Below, one piece after another: positions 5,893 to 12,603 of a stretch of 13,862 bases of DNA. The position numbers were made by a program, and so were the translations under genes. The stretch is from positions 1-13,862 of the forward strand of contig JAADHY010000403.1 in assembly GCA_013151585.1 (NCBI GenBank), given 5' to 3'. This DNA is from Planctomycetota bacterium. Lineage in GTDB: Bacteria; Planctomycetota; Planctomycetia; Planctomycetales; Planctomycetaceae. A model generated the notes under the pieces. That model ran no database searches. It had not been told where the DNA came from and saw only the letters and a list, made by a program, of their open reading frames with translations. The first letter of the stretch is position 1; each line of letters begins with the position of its first letter.

Positions 5893-7643
5893 CAACGCCC
5901 GTGTTAGCCAATCGCTCTGATCCGACATCGTCGGCCCCGGTCGGCGACAGCCCGCCGAGCCCCCGCTCAGCCCTTCGGGGCACACAAAGCGGGGCCAGTC
6001 TGATGACTCGCAGCGAGTCCGTTGTCTGGCTGTTGGGTGGAGCTCTGGTGATTTGCCTGGCGATGATTGTCGGACTGCTCAGCCTGATTGTGTGGCAGGG
6101 GCTGGTCACCTTTTGGCCCCGCCCCGTCGTGCTCATCCGGCTGGCTGACGGACAAGCCGTAATGGGCGAAGTTGTACGTGAAGAGACGGCCGAAGCTCGG
6201 ACGGAAACGCCGCCCCATGACGTCCAGGCTCAGCCCGCCCGCCGGCTACTGCTCCGCGTCGGCAACTACGAACTGACGCAGGAGCACTATCGCTGGGTCA
6301 GCGACGCCCAGACAGATGGCCAACCGGCAGAGCGTCCGGCGTGGGCGGTCGTCTTTGAGCGGATGGCCTGGGGACGGTTCTACGGTTTTCCGAAAGCCTT
6401 TTTGATCGGTGACGACACGATCGCCCAGACGCCAGCAGCCGTCTGGGCGGCTTTCCAGAAGTACCATTCTCAGGTGCGCCGCCAATGGCGGCAGCGCCGT
6501 CGCCTGGAACATGACGAAGCGGGCGAGGTGAATCGTCTCATGGAACAAGCCCGTCTGCGGCTGAAAAAATTCGAGCTGGAGCATGGGAAAGATTCGCCGC
6601 AATGGAAGGCGGCTCACGCCGAATTCGAAACAATTCAGGAAGCTTTGGAAAGACGCTTCGCCCGGATTCGCCACGATATCGAAACCATCGATCGATGGAA
6701 CTCGCGCTATCAGCTTCGCGTCGAAACGGCCGACGGCCGGGAGACGACGCTGTTGCTTAAGGACATCGTGCGGGCCTATCCTGCCAACCGACTCTCGTGG
6801 CTGGACAGGTGGAAAATTTACGGCGCGCGATGGTGGGAGTTCGTTTCAGCCGAGCCACGCGAGGCAAACACCGAAGGCGGTGTTTTTCCCGCCATCTGGG
6901 GCACCGTGGTGATGACCCTATTGATGACGACCGCCGTCGTGCCGTTCGGAGTGCTGGCGGCGTTGTATCTGCGCGAGTACGCCAAGCCGGGGCTGGCGGT
7001 CAGCGCGGTACGTATTGCGGTGAACAACTTGGCGGGCGTCCCGAGCATCGTGTTCGGCGTCTTTGGGCTTGGTTTTTTCTGCTACATCATCGGTGCTTCG
7101 ATCGACGAATTGCTGTTCGCGGAGAAGCTGCCGAGTCCGACGTTCGGGACGGGCGGACTCCTGTGGGCCTCGCTCACTTTGGCCCTGCTGACCCTGCCCG
7201 TCGTCATCGTGGCGACCGAGGAGGCTCTGGCGGCCGTGCCACGCTCCATGCGCGAGGGTTCCTTGGGCTGCGGAGCGACCCAGTGGCAGACCATCCGTCG
7301 GATCGTGCTGCCCAAAGCGATGCCGGGCATTTTGACGGGGATGATTCTAGCAATGGCCCGAGGAGCGGGTGAGGTAGCGCCGCTGATGCTTGTCGGTGCC
7401 GTCAAGCTGGCGCCGGAACTGCCCGTCGATCGCGTTTTCCCTTACGTACACCTGCAGCGCAGCTTCATGCACTTGGCGTTTCACATCTACGATCTGGGGT
7501 TCCAGAGCCCGAACAGTGAAGCGGCCAAACCGATGGTTTTCACAACGACCTTACTGTTGATTGCGATTATCGCGGCCTTGAATCTCAGCGCGATCGCCAT
7601 CCGCAACCGACTGCAACGTAAATACGAGCCTGGGCATTTCTGA
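5889..7643 (+). CDS. pstA: Phosphate ABC transporter permease PstA, long form with a periplasmic coiled-coil region
   Basis: The 584-aa product is about twice E. coli PstA (296 aa). A Pro/Ser-rich N-terminus precedes helix 1 (about 45-72). An extracytoplasmic stretch of about 260 residues follows, containing a small beta-like part (VLIRLADGQAVMGEVV, 81-96) and a charged, probably coiled-coil segment (about 190-270) rich in Arg, Glu and Gln. The permease domain spans about 333-575: GTVVMTLLMTTAVVPFGVLAALYL, then NNLAGVPSIVFGVFGLGFF (379-397), the EAA-type loop with GCGATQWQTIRRIVLPKAMPG (from 460) and ARGAGEVAPLMLVGA (490-504), which is diagnostic of PstA. The ATG overlaps the pstC stop by 4 bp, indicating translational coupling and an expected 1:1 ratio. 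The function of the long periplasmic part is not known to me; the same layout occurs in the long PstA partners of long PstC proteins. Confidence 0.94.
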   Translation: MTTPVLANRSDPTSSAPVGDSPPSPRSALRGTQSGASLMTRSESVVWLLGGALVICLAMIVGLLSLIVWQGLVTFWPRPVVLIRLADGQAVMGEVVREETAEARTETPPHDVQAQPARRLLLRVGNYELTQEHYRWVSDAQTDGQPAERPAWAVVFERMAWGRFYGFPKAFLIGDDTIAQTPAAVWAAFQKYHSQVRRQWRQRRRLEHDEAGEVNRLMEQARLRLKKFELEHGKDSPQWKAAHAEFETIQEALERRFARIRHDIETIDRWNSRYQLRVETADGRETTLLLKDIVRAYPANRLSWLDRWKIYGARWWEFVSAEPREANTEGGVFPAIWGTVVMTLLMTTAVVPFGVLAALYLREYAKPGLAVSAVRIAVNNLAGVPSIVFGVFGLGFFCYIIGASIDELLFAEKLPSPTFGTGGLLWASLTLALLTLPVVIVATEEALAAVPRSMREGSLGCGATQWQTIRRIVLPKAMPGILTGMILAMARGAGEVAPLMLVGAVKLAPELPVDRVFPYVHLQRSFMHLAFHIYDLGFQSPNSEAAKPMVFTTTLLLIAIIAALNLSAIAIRNRLQRKYEPGHF

Positions 7644-7743
7644 CACGCCTGCCGAACGCGCGGCGGTGCCCAGCCACGTCGCAAAGCCGCTCCAACACGA
7701 CGAGTGACAACAACGACCAGACGCGAAGCAGTGAGGACCACCT

Positions 7744-8679
7744 ATGAGTTTGCAAACAACGTCCGTCGATTCGCCGAGTCTCTCGCCAGCGAAGGACTCG
7801 CCCGCTGACCAGCCCCATGGAGCCGTGCTGGGCGGTCCCGGGCCGCAGTGCGAGGCTCGCCAAGAAGCGGACGACGCGGTTCCACTTTCTGCGCGAGCCG
7901 AGATTCACGAGAAGGTGCGGAACGAGCCATGCATTCTGGAGATCGAAAGCTTCAGCCTTTGGTATGGTCCGAAACAGGCGCTGTTCAACGTCACGATGCC
8001 CATTCCGGAGGGAAAGGTCACAGCGCTGATCGGTCCGTCCGGCTGCGGCAAGTCGACGTTGATCCGCTGCATCAACCGAATGAACGATCTGATCGATTCG
8101 GTGCGGACCGAAGGGGACATCCGGTTGCGAGGAAACTCGATTCTCGCCCCGGACGTCGACGTCATTCAGCTCCGCAAACGGATGGGAATGGTCTTCCAAA
8201 AGCCGAATCCCTTCCCGATGAGCATTTTCGAAAACGTGGTGTACCCGCTGCGAATCGATGGCGAACGGAACCGTCGGGTGCTGTCTGAGGTTTGCGAACG
8301 GAGCCTTCGCGATGCCGCGTTGTGGGAGGAAGTCAAGGACCGGCTCAAAGAAAGCGGGCTCCGCCTTTCGGGCGGCCAGCAGCAACGGTTGTGTATTGCC
8401 CGAGCAATTGCGGGGCAGCCAGAGGTTCTCCTGTTAGACGAACCTTGCTCGGCCCTCGATCCCATCGCCACGGCCAAGATCGAAGACCTGATCCACCAGC
8501 TTCGGGGCGAGTACACGATCGTTATCGTCACGCACAACATGCAGCAGGCGTCGCGTGTGAGTGACTACACGGCCTTTATGTACCTGGGGCGTCTGGTGGA
8601 GTATGGCCCAACCGAGGAGATTTTCACTCGGCCCCGTCTCAGCGAGACCGAGGCGTACATCACGGGGCGATTCGGTTGA
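7744..8679 (+). CDS. pstB: Phosphate ABC transporter ATP-binding protein PstB
   Basis: The 311-aa product is the ATPase that powers phosphate import through PstCA. Walker A is GPSGCGKST (97-105), the Q-loop Gln is at 152 (MVFQKPNPFPMS, a PstB hallmark), the ABC signature is LSGGQQQ (208-214), Walker B is VLLLDEP (228-234), followed by CSALDP, and the switch His is at 264 (VTHNM). INRMNDL after Walker A is also typical of PstB. The first 60 or so residues are a low-complexity Ser/Pro/Ala-rich extension absent from E. coli PstB (257 aa). GTGAGGA (7731-7737) lies 6 nt before ATG 7744 and supports this start, so the extension is probably translated. A 100-bp gap separates it from pstA, without an evident terminator. 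Confidence 0.96.
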   Translation: MSLQTTSVDSPSLSPAKDSPADQPHGAVLGGPGPQCEARQEADDAVPLSARAEIHEKVRNEPCILEIESFSLWYGPKQALFNVTMPIPEGKVTALIGPSGCGKSTLIRCINRMNDLIDSVRTEGDIRLRGNSILAPDVDVIQLRKRMGMVFQKPNPFPMSIFENVVYPLRIDGERNRRVLSEVCERSLRDAALWEEVKDRLKESGLRLSGGQQQRLCIARAIAGQPEVLLLDEPCSALDPIATAKIEDLIHQLRGEYTIVIVTHNMQQASRVSDYTAFMYLGRLVEYGPTEEIFTRPRLSETEAYITGRFG

Positions 8680-8680
8680 T

Positions 8681-8704
8681 CCGGCCAGCATTGGCGCCGG
8701 CCGG
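8681..8704 (+). other. GC-rich hairpin between pstB and phoR
   Basis: CCGGCC (8681-8686) and GGCCGG (8699-8704) form a 6-bp GC stem with a 12-nt loop, starting one base after the pstB stop. GCCA/TGGC inside gives an alternative smaller stem. There is no T-tract, so it is more likely an mRNA-stability or partial-attenuation element that lowers regulator expression relative to the transporter (inference). The rest of the 130-bp gap shows only the phoR ribosome-binding site. Confidence 0.35.
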
Positions 8705-8809
8705 TGGGCGGACCGCCCGGGCATCGATAGAATCAGCATTCGAGGCTTGGTGTCCCGGAGCGAGTGACTGTCCTTACTCAGCGACGTGTGCAAGAGGAAC
8801 GATTGACCT

Positions 8810-10654
8810 GTGTGGTCCAGTCGACTTTTCTGGAAGCTGCTTTTGTCATACGTGAGCCTGCTGGTCTTGGCGGGGCTGGTCTTTGCTGGATTGCAGATGC
8901 CACGCCAGCGTGAAGTGGTGATCCAGCAACTGCGGCAACGTCTGCGGGACGCTGCCTCGATTGGAACGGACTTGTTTGCAGACGCCCTGACACTACCGCA
9001 AAACGAAAAGCTGCAGCGTCAAGTCGTTCGTTTGGGAAAACAAACGGGCGCTCGCTTTACTCTCATCACGGAAGACGGCACGGTTCTGGCCGATTCATGG
9101 CATGCTCCCGCCAACATGGAGAATCATCGGAACCGTCCGGAATTGGTGGAGGCTCGGCGCCGCGGCATCGGCGAAGCTCAGCGTGTCAGTCCGACGCTCG
9201 GTATCCCGATGATGTATTTCGCGCTGCGCGTGGGTGAAGCCGATCACCCGAAAGGCTTCGTTCGGGTCGCTCTCTCGATGGCCGATGTGGACGAGCAGGT
9301 GGCCGCAGTGCGCCGAATCATCTGGACGACGTCGTTGATCGGTACGGCGGCGGCGCTGGCGCTGACGTGGCTCGTCGTGGGCCGCATCGTCCGCCCCGTT
9401 CGCGTTTTGACCGAAGCGGCCTCGGCGATCCAGCGAGGCCAATTCCCGGAAAAAATCACTGTCGCCAATCGCGATGAGCTGGGAACTTTGGCCGACGCGT
9501 TCAACGCAATGAGCGAAAAGTTGCAAAGCCAGATCAAGTCGCTGCGCGCACAGCACGAGGAGCTGGAAAAAACTGCCGGACTGTTAGAGACCGTCCTGGA
9601 GGCAATGCAAGAAGGTGTGATCGTTGTCGATGCGGACGGTTCTGTGCTGTACGCCAACGAAGCCGCGCGGCGACTTCTCCACGTCCCTACTGTTCGCTCC
9701 GAAGGCCGGCCGCTTTGGGAACTGACCCGTGACGAAGCCATCCACGAGATGTTGCAGAAGGCAAACGAGTCGACCAGCCCGGTTCGGGCGGAACTGCAAA
9801 TCGGCCGCACGGGGGCTTGTGTGCAAGTCTTCGCTTCGCGGCTGCCGGGAAAACCGTCGCCAGGAGCGGTGTTGGTCCTGTCGGACTTGACCGAGCTTCG
9901 GCGGTTGGAGCGGATGCGCCGCGACTTCGTTTCCAACGTGTCGCACGAACTGAAAACGCCACTGACGGCCATTCAAAGCTGTGCGGAAACTCTTCTGGAC
10001 GGAGCGATCCACGACGAGCAATATAACCGTGTGTTCTTACGACAGATCCAGCAGCAAAGCGAACGGCTGCACGCGTTGATCATCGACCTGTTGTCGTTGT
10101 CGAAGCTGGAGTCCGGCGGACCGTCCGTCCAGTTGGAATCGGTGTGTCTCGACACGGCGGTGGGGGAATGCATTGCCGACCACCTGCCGGTCGCAGACGC
10201 CCGCGGAGTGGTGTTGCGAGCCCAGCCGCCGGAACGAAAGGTTCTTGTCCGAGCGAATGCCGAAGGAATCCGCAGCATTCTGGACAACCTGGTCGACAAC
10301 GCGATCAAATACACCCCAGACGGCGGGACGGTCACAGTTCGATGGCACCAAGAACAAACGCGAGTCCGATTGGATGTCGTCGATACGGGAATCGGGATAC
10401 CCAAAGAACATCAAGACCGGATCTTCGAGCGGTTCTATCGGGTGGACAAAGCCCGTTCCCGCGAGCTCGGAGGCACCGGCTTGGGCTTGTCGTTGGTCAA
10501 GCACTGGTCACAACTTTTCGGAGGCCGAGCCGAAGTTCAGAGCCAGCCCGGCCAAGGGAGTACCTTTACTGTGTGGCTCCGTGGGGCATCAGCCGACGCA
10601 ACGGAGGAAGCCGACGCGACCCTCACCGGTTCGGATGAGTCGCGGCCGTCTTAA
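8810..10654 (+). CDS. phoR: Phosphate-regulon sensor histidine kinase PhoR
   Basis: The predicted protein is 614 aa. Helix 1 spans about 7-28, a single-Cache-like extracytoplasmic domain about 30-165 (TGARFTLITEDGTVLADS), and helix 2 about 170-190. A HAMP domain follows (about 191-243, VRPVRVLTEAASAIQRGQF), then a PAS domain (about 258-360, EAMQEGVIVVDADGSVLYANEAARRLL), then HisKA with the phospho-acceptor His379 in FVSNVSHELKTPLTAI. The HATPase domain has its N-box around LDNLVDNAIKYTP (491-503), G1 box DTGIGIP (525-531), F-box ERFYRVDKARSRE and G2 box GGTGLGLSL. This is the standard PhoR architecture of Gram-positive and planctomycete-type kinases: a real extracellular domain, unlike E. coli PhoR. 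Start: GTG 8810 is 11 nt after AAGAGGA; TTG 8804, in frame with 5-nt spacing, is an alternative. It phosphorylates PhoB when phosphate is scarce, and position within the pst locus supports the assignment. Confidence 0.93.
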   Translation: MWSSRLFWKLLLSYVSLLVLAGLVFAGLQMPRQREVVIQQLRQRLRDAASIGTDLFADALTLPQNEKLQRQVVRLGKQTGARFTLITEDGTVLADSWHAPANMENHRNRPELVEARRRGIGEAQRVSPTLGIPMMYFALRVGEADHPKGFVRVALSMADVDEQVAAVRRIIWTTSLIGTAAALALTWLVVGRIVRPVRVLTEAASAIQRGQFPEKITVANRDELGTLADAFNAMSEKLQSQIKSLRAQHEELEKTAGLLETVLEAMQEGVIVVDADGSVLYANEAARRLLHVPTVRSEGRPLWELTRDEAIHEMLQKANESTSPVRAELQIGRTGACVQVFASRLPGKPSPGAVLVLSDLTELRRLERMRRDFVSNVSHELKTPLTAIQSCAETLLDGAIHDEQYNRVFLRQIQQQSERLHALIIDLLSLSKLESGGPSVQLESVCLDTAVGECIADHLPVADARGVVLRAQPPERKVLVRANAEGIRSILDNLVDNAIKYTPDGGTVTVRWHQEQTRVRLDVVDTGIGIPKEHQDRIFERFYRVDKARSRELGGTGLGLSLVKHWSQLFGGRAEVQSQPGQGSTFTVWLRGASADATEEADATLTGSDESRPS

Positions 10655-10751
10655 CAGGTTCTTCACGAACCGGTCGCGAAATCCTCATTCGCCTGTGCGA
10701 TCATGAAAGTCCAAAAGGCCGAGCTCAAGGCGGACGGCCCTGGGTTCGTGA
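10625..10751 (+). other. Competing inverted repeats across the phoR-phoU gap
   Basis: Three complementary pairs share the same core. ACCGGTTC (10625-10632, inside the end of phoR) pairs with GAACCGGT (10667-10674). GGTTC (10657-10661) pairs with GAACC (10667-10671) across a 5-nt loop. TCACGAACC (10663-10671) pairs with GGTTCGTGA (10743-10751). Only one can form at a time, which resembles an attenuation-type switch, but no T-tract or known ligand motif is seen. The remaining part of the 200-bp gap (10655-10854) holds no gene. Confidence 0.35.
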
Positions 10752-10854
10752 GGTCGTCCGTCGTGGCTGGCCGGGCTTGAAAGCGCTGGCGGCGAGCCGC
10801 CGAGCGGCACCCCGGCCGGACAGAACTTCGCCCTTGCTGGATTCGAGGATGGGC

Positions 10855-11507
10855 ATGACAATTCATTTGGCCCGCGACCTGCAAACGCTTCATCGAGACC
10901 TATTGTCGATGGGAGCCAAGGTCGAACAAATGGTCCACGATGCGGTCGATGGCTTGGCGCGGCCGAGTGAGGCCTCTGCTCGGGAATTGGCAAAGCGAGA
11001 CGACGAGATCGATCGCTGGGATGTCCAGATCGAAGAAGAGTGTTTGAAGATTCTTGCTCTGCACCAGCCGGGCGCGATCGATCTGCGTCGGTTTCGAACG
11101 AGCTGGAGCGCATCGCAGACCTGGCGGTTCACATTGCCGAGCGGGCTGGCGCTCTGGAGCGAGCCCCCCGACTGGAGATCACGGAAAAACTGCGAGCGAT
11201 GGCTCAGGCCGCCGTCAGCATGGTGCATCGGAGCATTGATGCGTACGTTGAGATGGATAGCCAGGCGGCGCGGCAAGTCTGTGAAGACGACGCGGACATC
11301 GACCTACAAAACCGTGAAATGATCCAAGAGCTGCGCCGGATGATGCGACGGGAACAGGAATTGATCGAGCCATGCCTGCATCTGTTTTCGGTCTCCCGGC
11401 ACCTGGAGCGGGTGGCGGACCATGCCACCAACATCGCGGAAGACGTGGTTTACCTGGTGGAAGGGGCGATTATCCGCCATCGCAGTCCGCTGAGTTCTGA
11501 ATCGTGA
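10855..11507 (+). pseudogene. phoU: PhoU phosphate-signalling protein, interrupted by a frameshift
   Basis: PhoU bridges PstB and PhoR and silences the Pho response when phosphate is plentiful. The first part (10855 to about 11091) reads MTIHLARDLQTLHRDL, later ending LALHQPGAIDLRR, which is the PhoU family's first helical half. The second half continues in another frame (from about 11097 to 11507) with NELERIADLAVHIAERAG, and ends with SRHLERVADHATNIAEDVVYL, the family's repeated metal-binding E-R-x-A-D-x-A motif. In intact PhoU proteins about nine residues (of the type IIAALKVTT) connect DLRR to ELERI; here only 8 nt do, so about 19-22 bases are missing. As written, the first frame runs on out of phase to 11322. 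ATG 10855 has GAGGA 5 nt upstream. Both halves look otherwise well preserved, so the break is recent or a sequence or assembly error. Confidence 0.88.
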
Positions 11508-11527
11508 GAGCCTGTAGCGAGGCGACG

Positions 11528-12241
11528 ATGACTCCACCCACCATCCTCATCATTGAAGACGAAACCTCACTCGTCGACGTACTGGCCTACAATCTCCGTA
11601 AGGAAGGGTTTCAGGTTCTGGTAGCGACGGACGGCCTGGTCGGCCTGGAATCCGCTCAGTCGAAACGTCCCGATTTGATCATTCTGGACCTGATGCTTCC
11701 GACGCTGGATGGCCTTCAGATCTGCCAGCGATTGAAAGCTGATCCGACCACGGCACCGATCCGCATCCTGATGCTCACCGCCAAGAGCGATGAAGTGGAT
11801 GAGATTGTTGGCTTCAACCTCGGAGCGGACGACTATGTCACGAAACCCTTCAAACTGAAGCCACTCATCCATCGCATTAAAGCCTTGTTGCGCCGCCCGG
11901 CTCCGGAAGCGGAAGCGAGTCAGCGCGTCGCCTACGGCGGCATCGAAATGGATCGAATCAGCTACACCGTCACCGTGGACGACCGCGAGCTGGAGCTGAC
12001 TCCCACCGAGTTCCGCCTGCTTTGGACACTGCTGCGACGCCCCGGACGGACCTACACGCGATCCGAACTGCTCGATGCGTCGCGCGGCGAGGACGCCAAT
12101 GCTTTCGAACGGACGATCGACGTCCACATCCGTGCGCTCCGCCGGAAGCTCGGCCCGCGTTCGGACCTGATCGAAACGGTCCGCGGGATCGGGTATCGTG
12201 TTCGAATGCGGTCGCAGCCGACCGAGAATGCCGACACATAA
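11528..12241 (+). CDS. phoB: Phosphate-regulon response regulator PhoB (OmpR family)
   Basis: The predicted protein is 237 aa. The receiver domain (about 5-120) has the acidic pair Glu10/Asp11 (IIEDE), phospho-acceptor Asp54 (IILDLMLP), Thr84 (LTAKS) and Lys106 (VTKPF). The C-terminal winged helix (about 135-230) has LELTPTEFRLLWTLLRRPGRTYTRSELL, then ERTIDVHIRALRRKLG, ending ETVRGIGYRVR: a classic OmpR/PhoB DNA-binding domain. It should be phosphorylated by the PhoR encoded 870 bp upstream and activate the Pho regulon, probably including pstS. ATG 11528 was chosen because GCGAGG lies 5 nt upstream; an in-frame GTG at 11504, overlapping the phoU stop, would add eight residues. The last gene of the phosphate cluster. 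Confidence 0.93.
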   Translation: MTPPTILIIEDETSLVDVLAYNLRKEGFQVLVATDGLVGLESAQSKRPDLIILDLMLPTLDGLQICQRLKADPTTAPIRILMLTAKSDEVDEIVGFNLGADDYVTKPFKLKPLIHRIKALLRRPAPEAEASQRVAYGGIEMDRISYTVTVDDRELELTPTEFRLLWTLLRRPGRTYTRSELLDASRGEDANAFERTIDVHIRALRRKLGPRSDLIETVRGIGYRVRMRSQPTENADT

Positions 12242-12254
12242 CGGACGCAGCGTT

Positions 12255-12267
12255 GCCGGTCTCCGGC
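12255..12267 (+). terminator. Weak candidate terminator hairpin after phoB
   Basis: GCCGG (12255-12259), TCT, CCGGC (12263-12267) begins 14 nt after the phoB stop. The stem is only 5 bp and no T-run follows, so it may not terminate; its position at the end of the phosphate cluster is the main argument. Confidence 0.2.
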
Positions 12268-12312
12268 TGTTATCCCGCTTTCGGCTGCTCGACCGTCGCG
12301 CTTGGAGGGGGG

Positions 12313-12381
12313 ATGGGCGAGGGCGTTCCCGTTCCCGGCTGGAGCAACACCACTCTGGAAACCGCCTGGGGCGAGTGTTAA
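12313..12381 (+). CDS. Candidate micro-ORF of 22 codons with a good ribosome-binding site
   Basis: An ATG at 12313 is preceded by GGAGGGGGG (GGAGG at 12304-12308, 4-nt spacing), one of the strongest Shine-Dalgarno matches in the window. It encodes 22 residues starting MGEGVPVPGW, continuing SNTTLETAWG and ending Glu-Cys before TAA. I recognise no family. It lies 72 bp after phoB on the same strand, so it could be translated from the same transcript, or be a leader peptide for the kinase gene. The frame is also open upstream, so chance is not excluded. The only supports are the ribosome-binding site and the compact start-stop structure. Confidence 0.25.
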   Translation: MGEGVPVPGWSNTTLETAWGEC

Positions 12382-12472
12382 GCTAAGTGCGAGCCTCGGG
12401 AAGGCAAACCGCAGTCTGGCCATTGCCCGCAAAGCGCGGACCTATTCGCCACAGTGTCTTCGTGCGTCAAGA

Positions 12473-12522
12473 CGCGCGCGCCGCGCGGGCTGGTCGGATT
12501 TTCGAAAAAAGTGTCATTTTCG
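12473..12522. promoter_or_regulatory. CG stem, AT-rich palindrome and direct repeat upstream of the kinase gene
   Basis: CGCGCG (12473-12478) and CGCGCG (12482-12487) can pair across 3 nt. The perfect palindrome TTTTCGAAAA (12499-12508) follows, and ATTTTCG occurs at 12498-12504 and again at 12516-12522, 18 bp apart. It is the most AT-rich patch in this GC-rich gap and lies about 80-130 bp before the kinase ATG, so it is a plausible operator or promoter area. No firm -35/-10 pair is seen. Confidence 0.3.
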
Positions 12523-12603
12523 GTTGCGGAGCAAACGCGATCGTTCCGTGAGAGGCGTACTTCCTGGAACCGATTGTCCTTGGGCCTGGGAAACAGCGAC
12601 CCG

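Larger units (their letters stand above)
12242..12603. other. Region between phoB and the kinase gene, without a clear gene
   Basis: About 360 bp. It contains a small hairpin GCCGG-TCT-CCGGC (12255-12267) without a T-tract, a candidate micro-ORF (12313-12381), a CG-only stem (12473-12487) and an AT-rich palindrome (12499-12508). A longer open frame from a TTG at 12302 reads as compositionally driven Arg/Ala-rich sequence and is not accepted. No tRNA or recognised riboswitch is seen. Confidence 0.5.

Noticed and set aside
10777..11322. The upstream phoU frame read as a complete 181-residue protein
   Set aside because: After residue 104 or so the translation loses all PhoU similarity, while the missing family sequence continues in another frame. 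A frameshifted phoU explains both.
12300..12420. Possible cobalamin-type riboswitch, because of GCCTCGGGAAGGC near 12393
   Set aside because: The conserved core elements of the class are absent and the downstream gene is a kinase, not a cobalamin gene.
12382..12603. N-terminal extension of the kinase to GTG 12454 or GTG 12511
   Set aside because: The frame is open but the extra residues are Arg/Ser-rich, lack a ribosome-binding site, and exceed the leader length usual for these kinases. ATG 12604 fits better, though the point is not settled.
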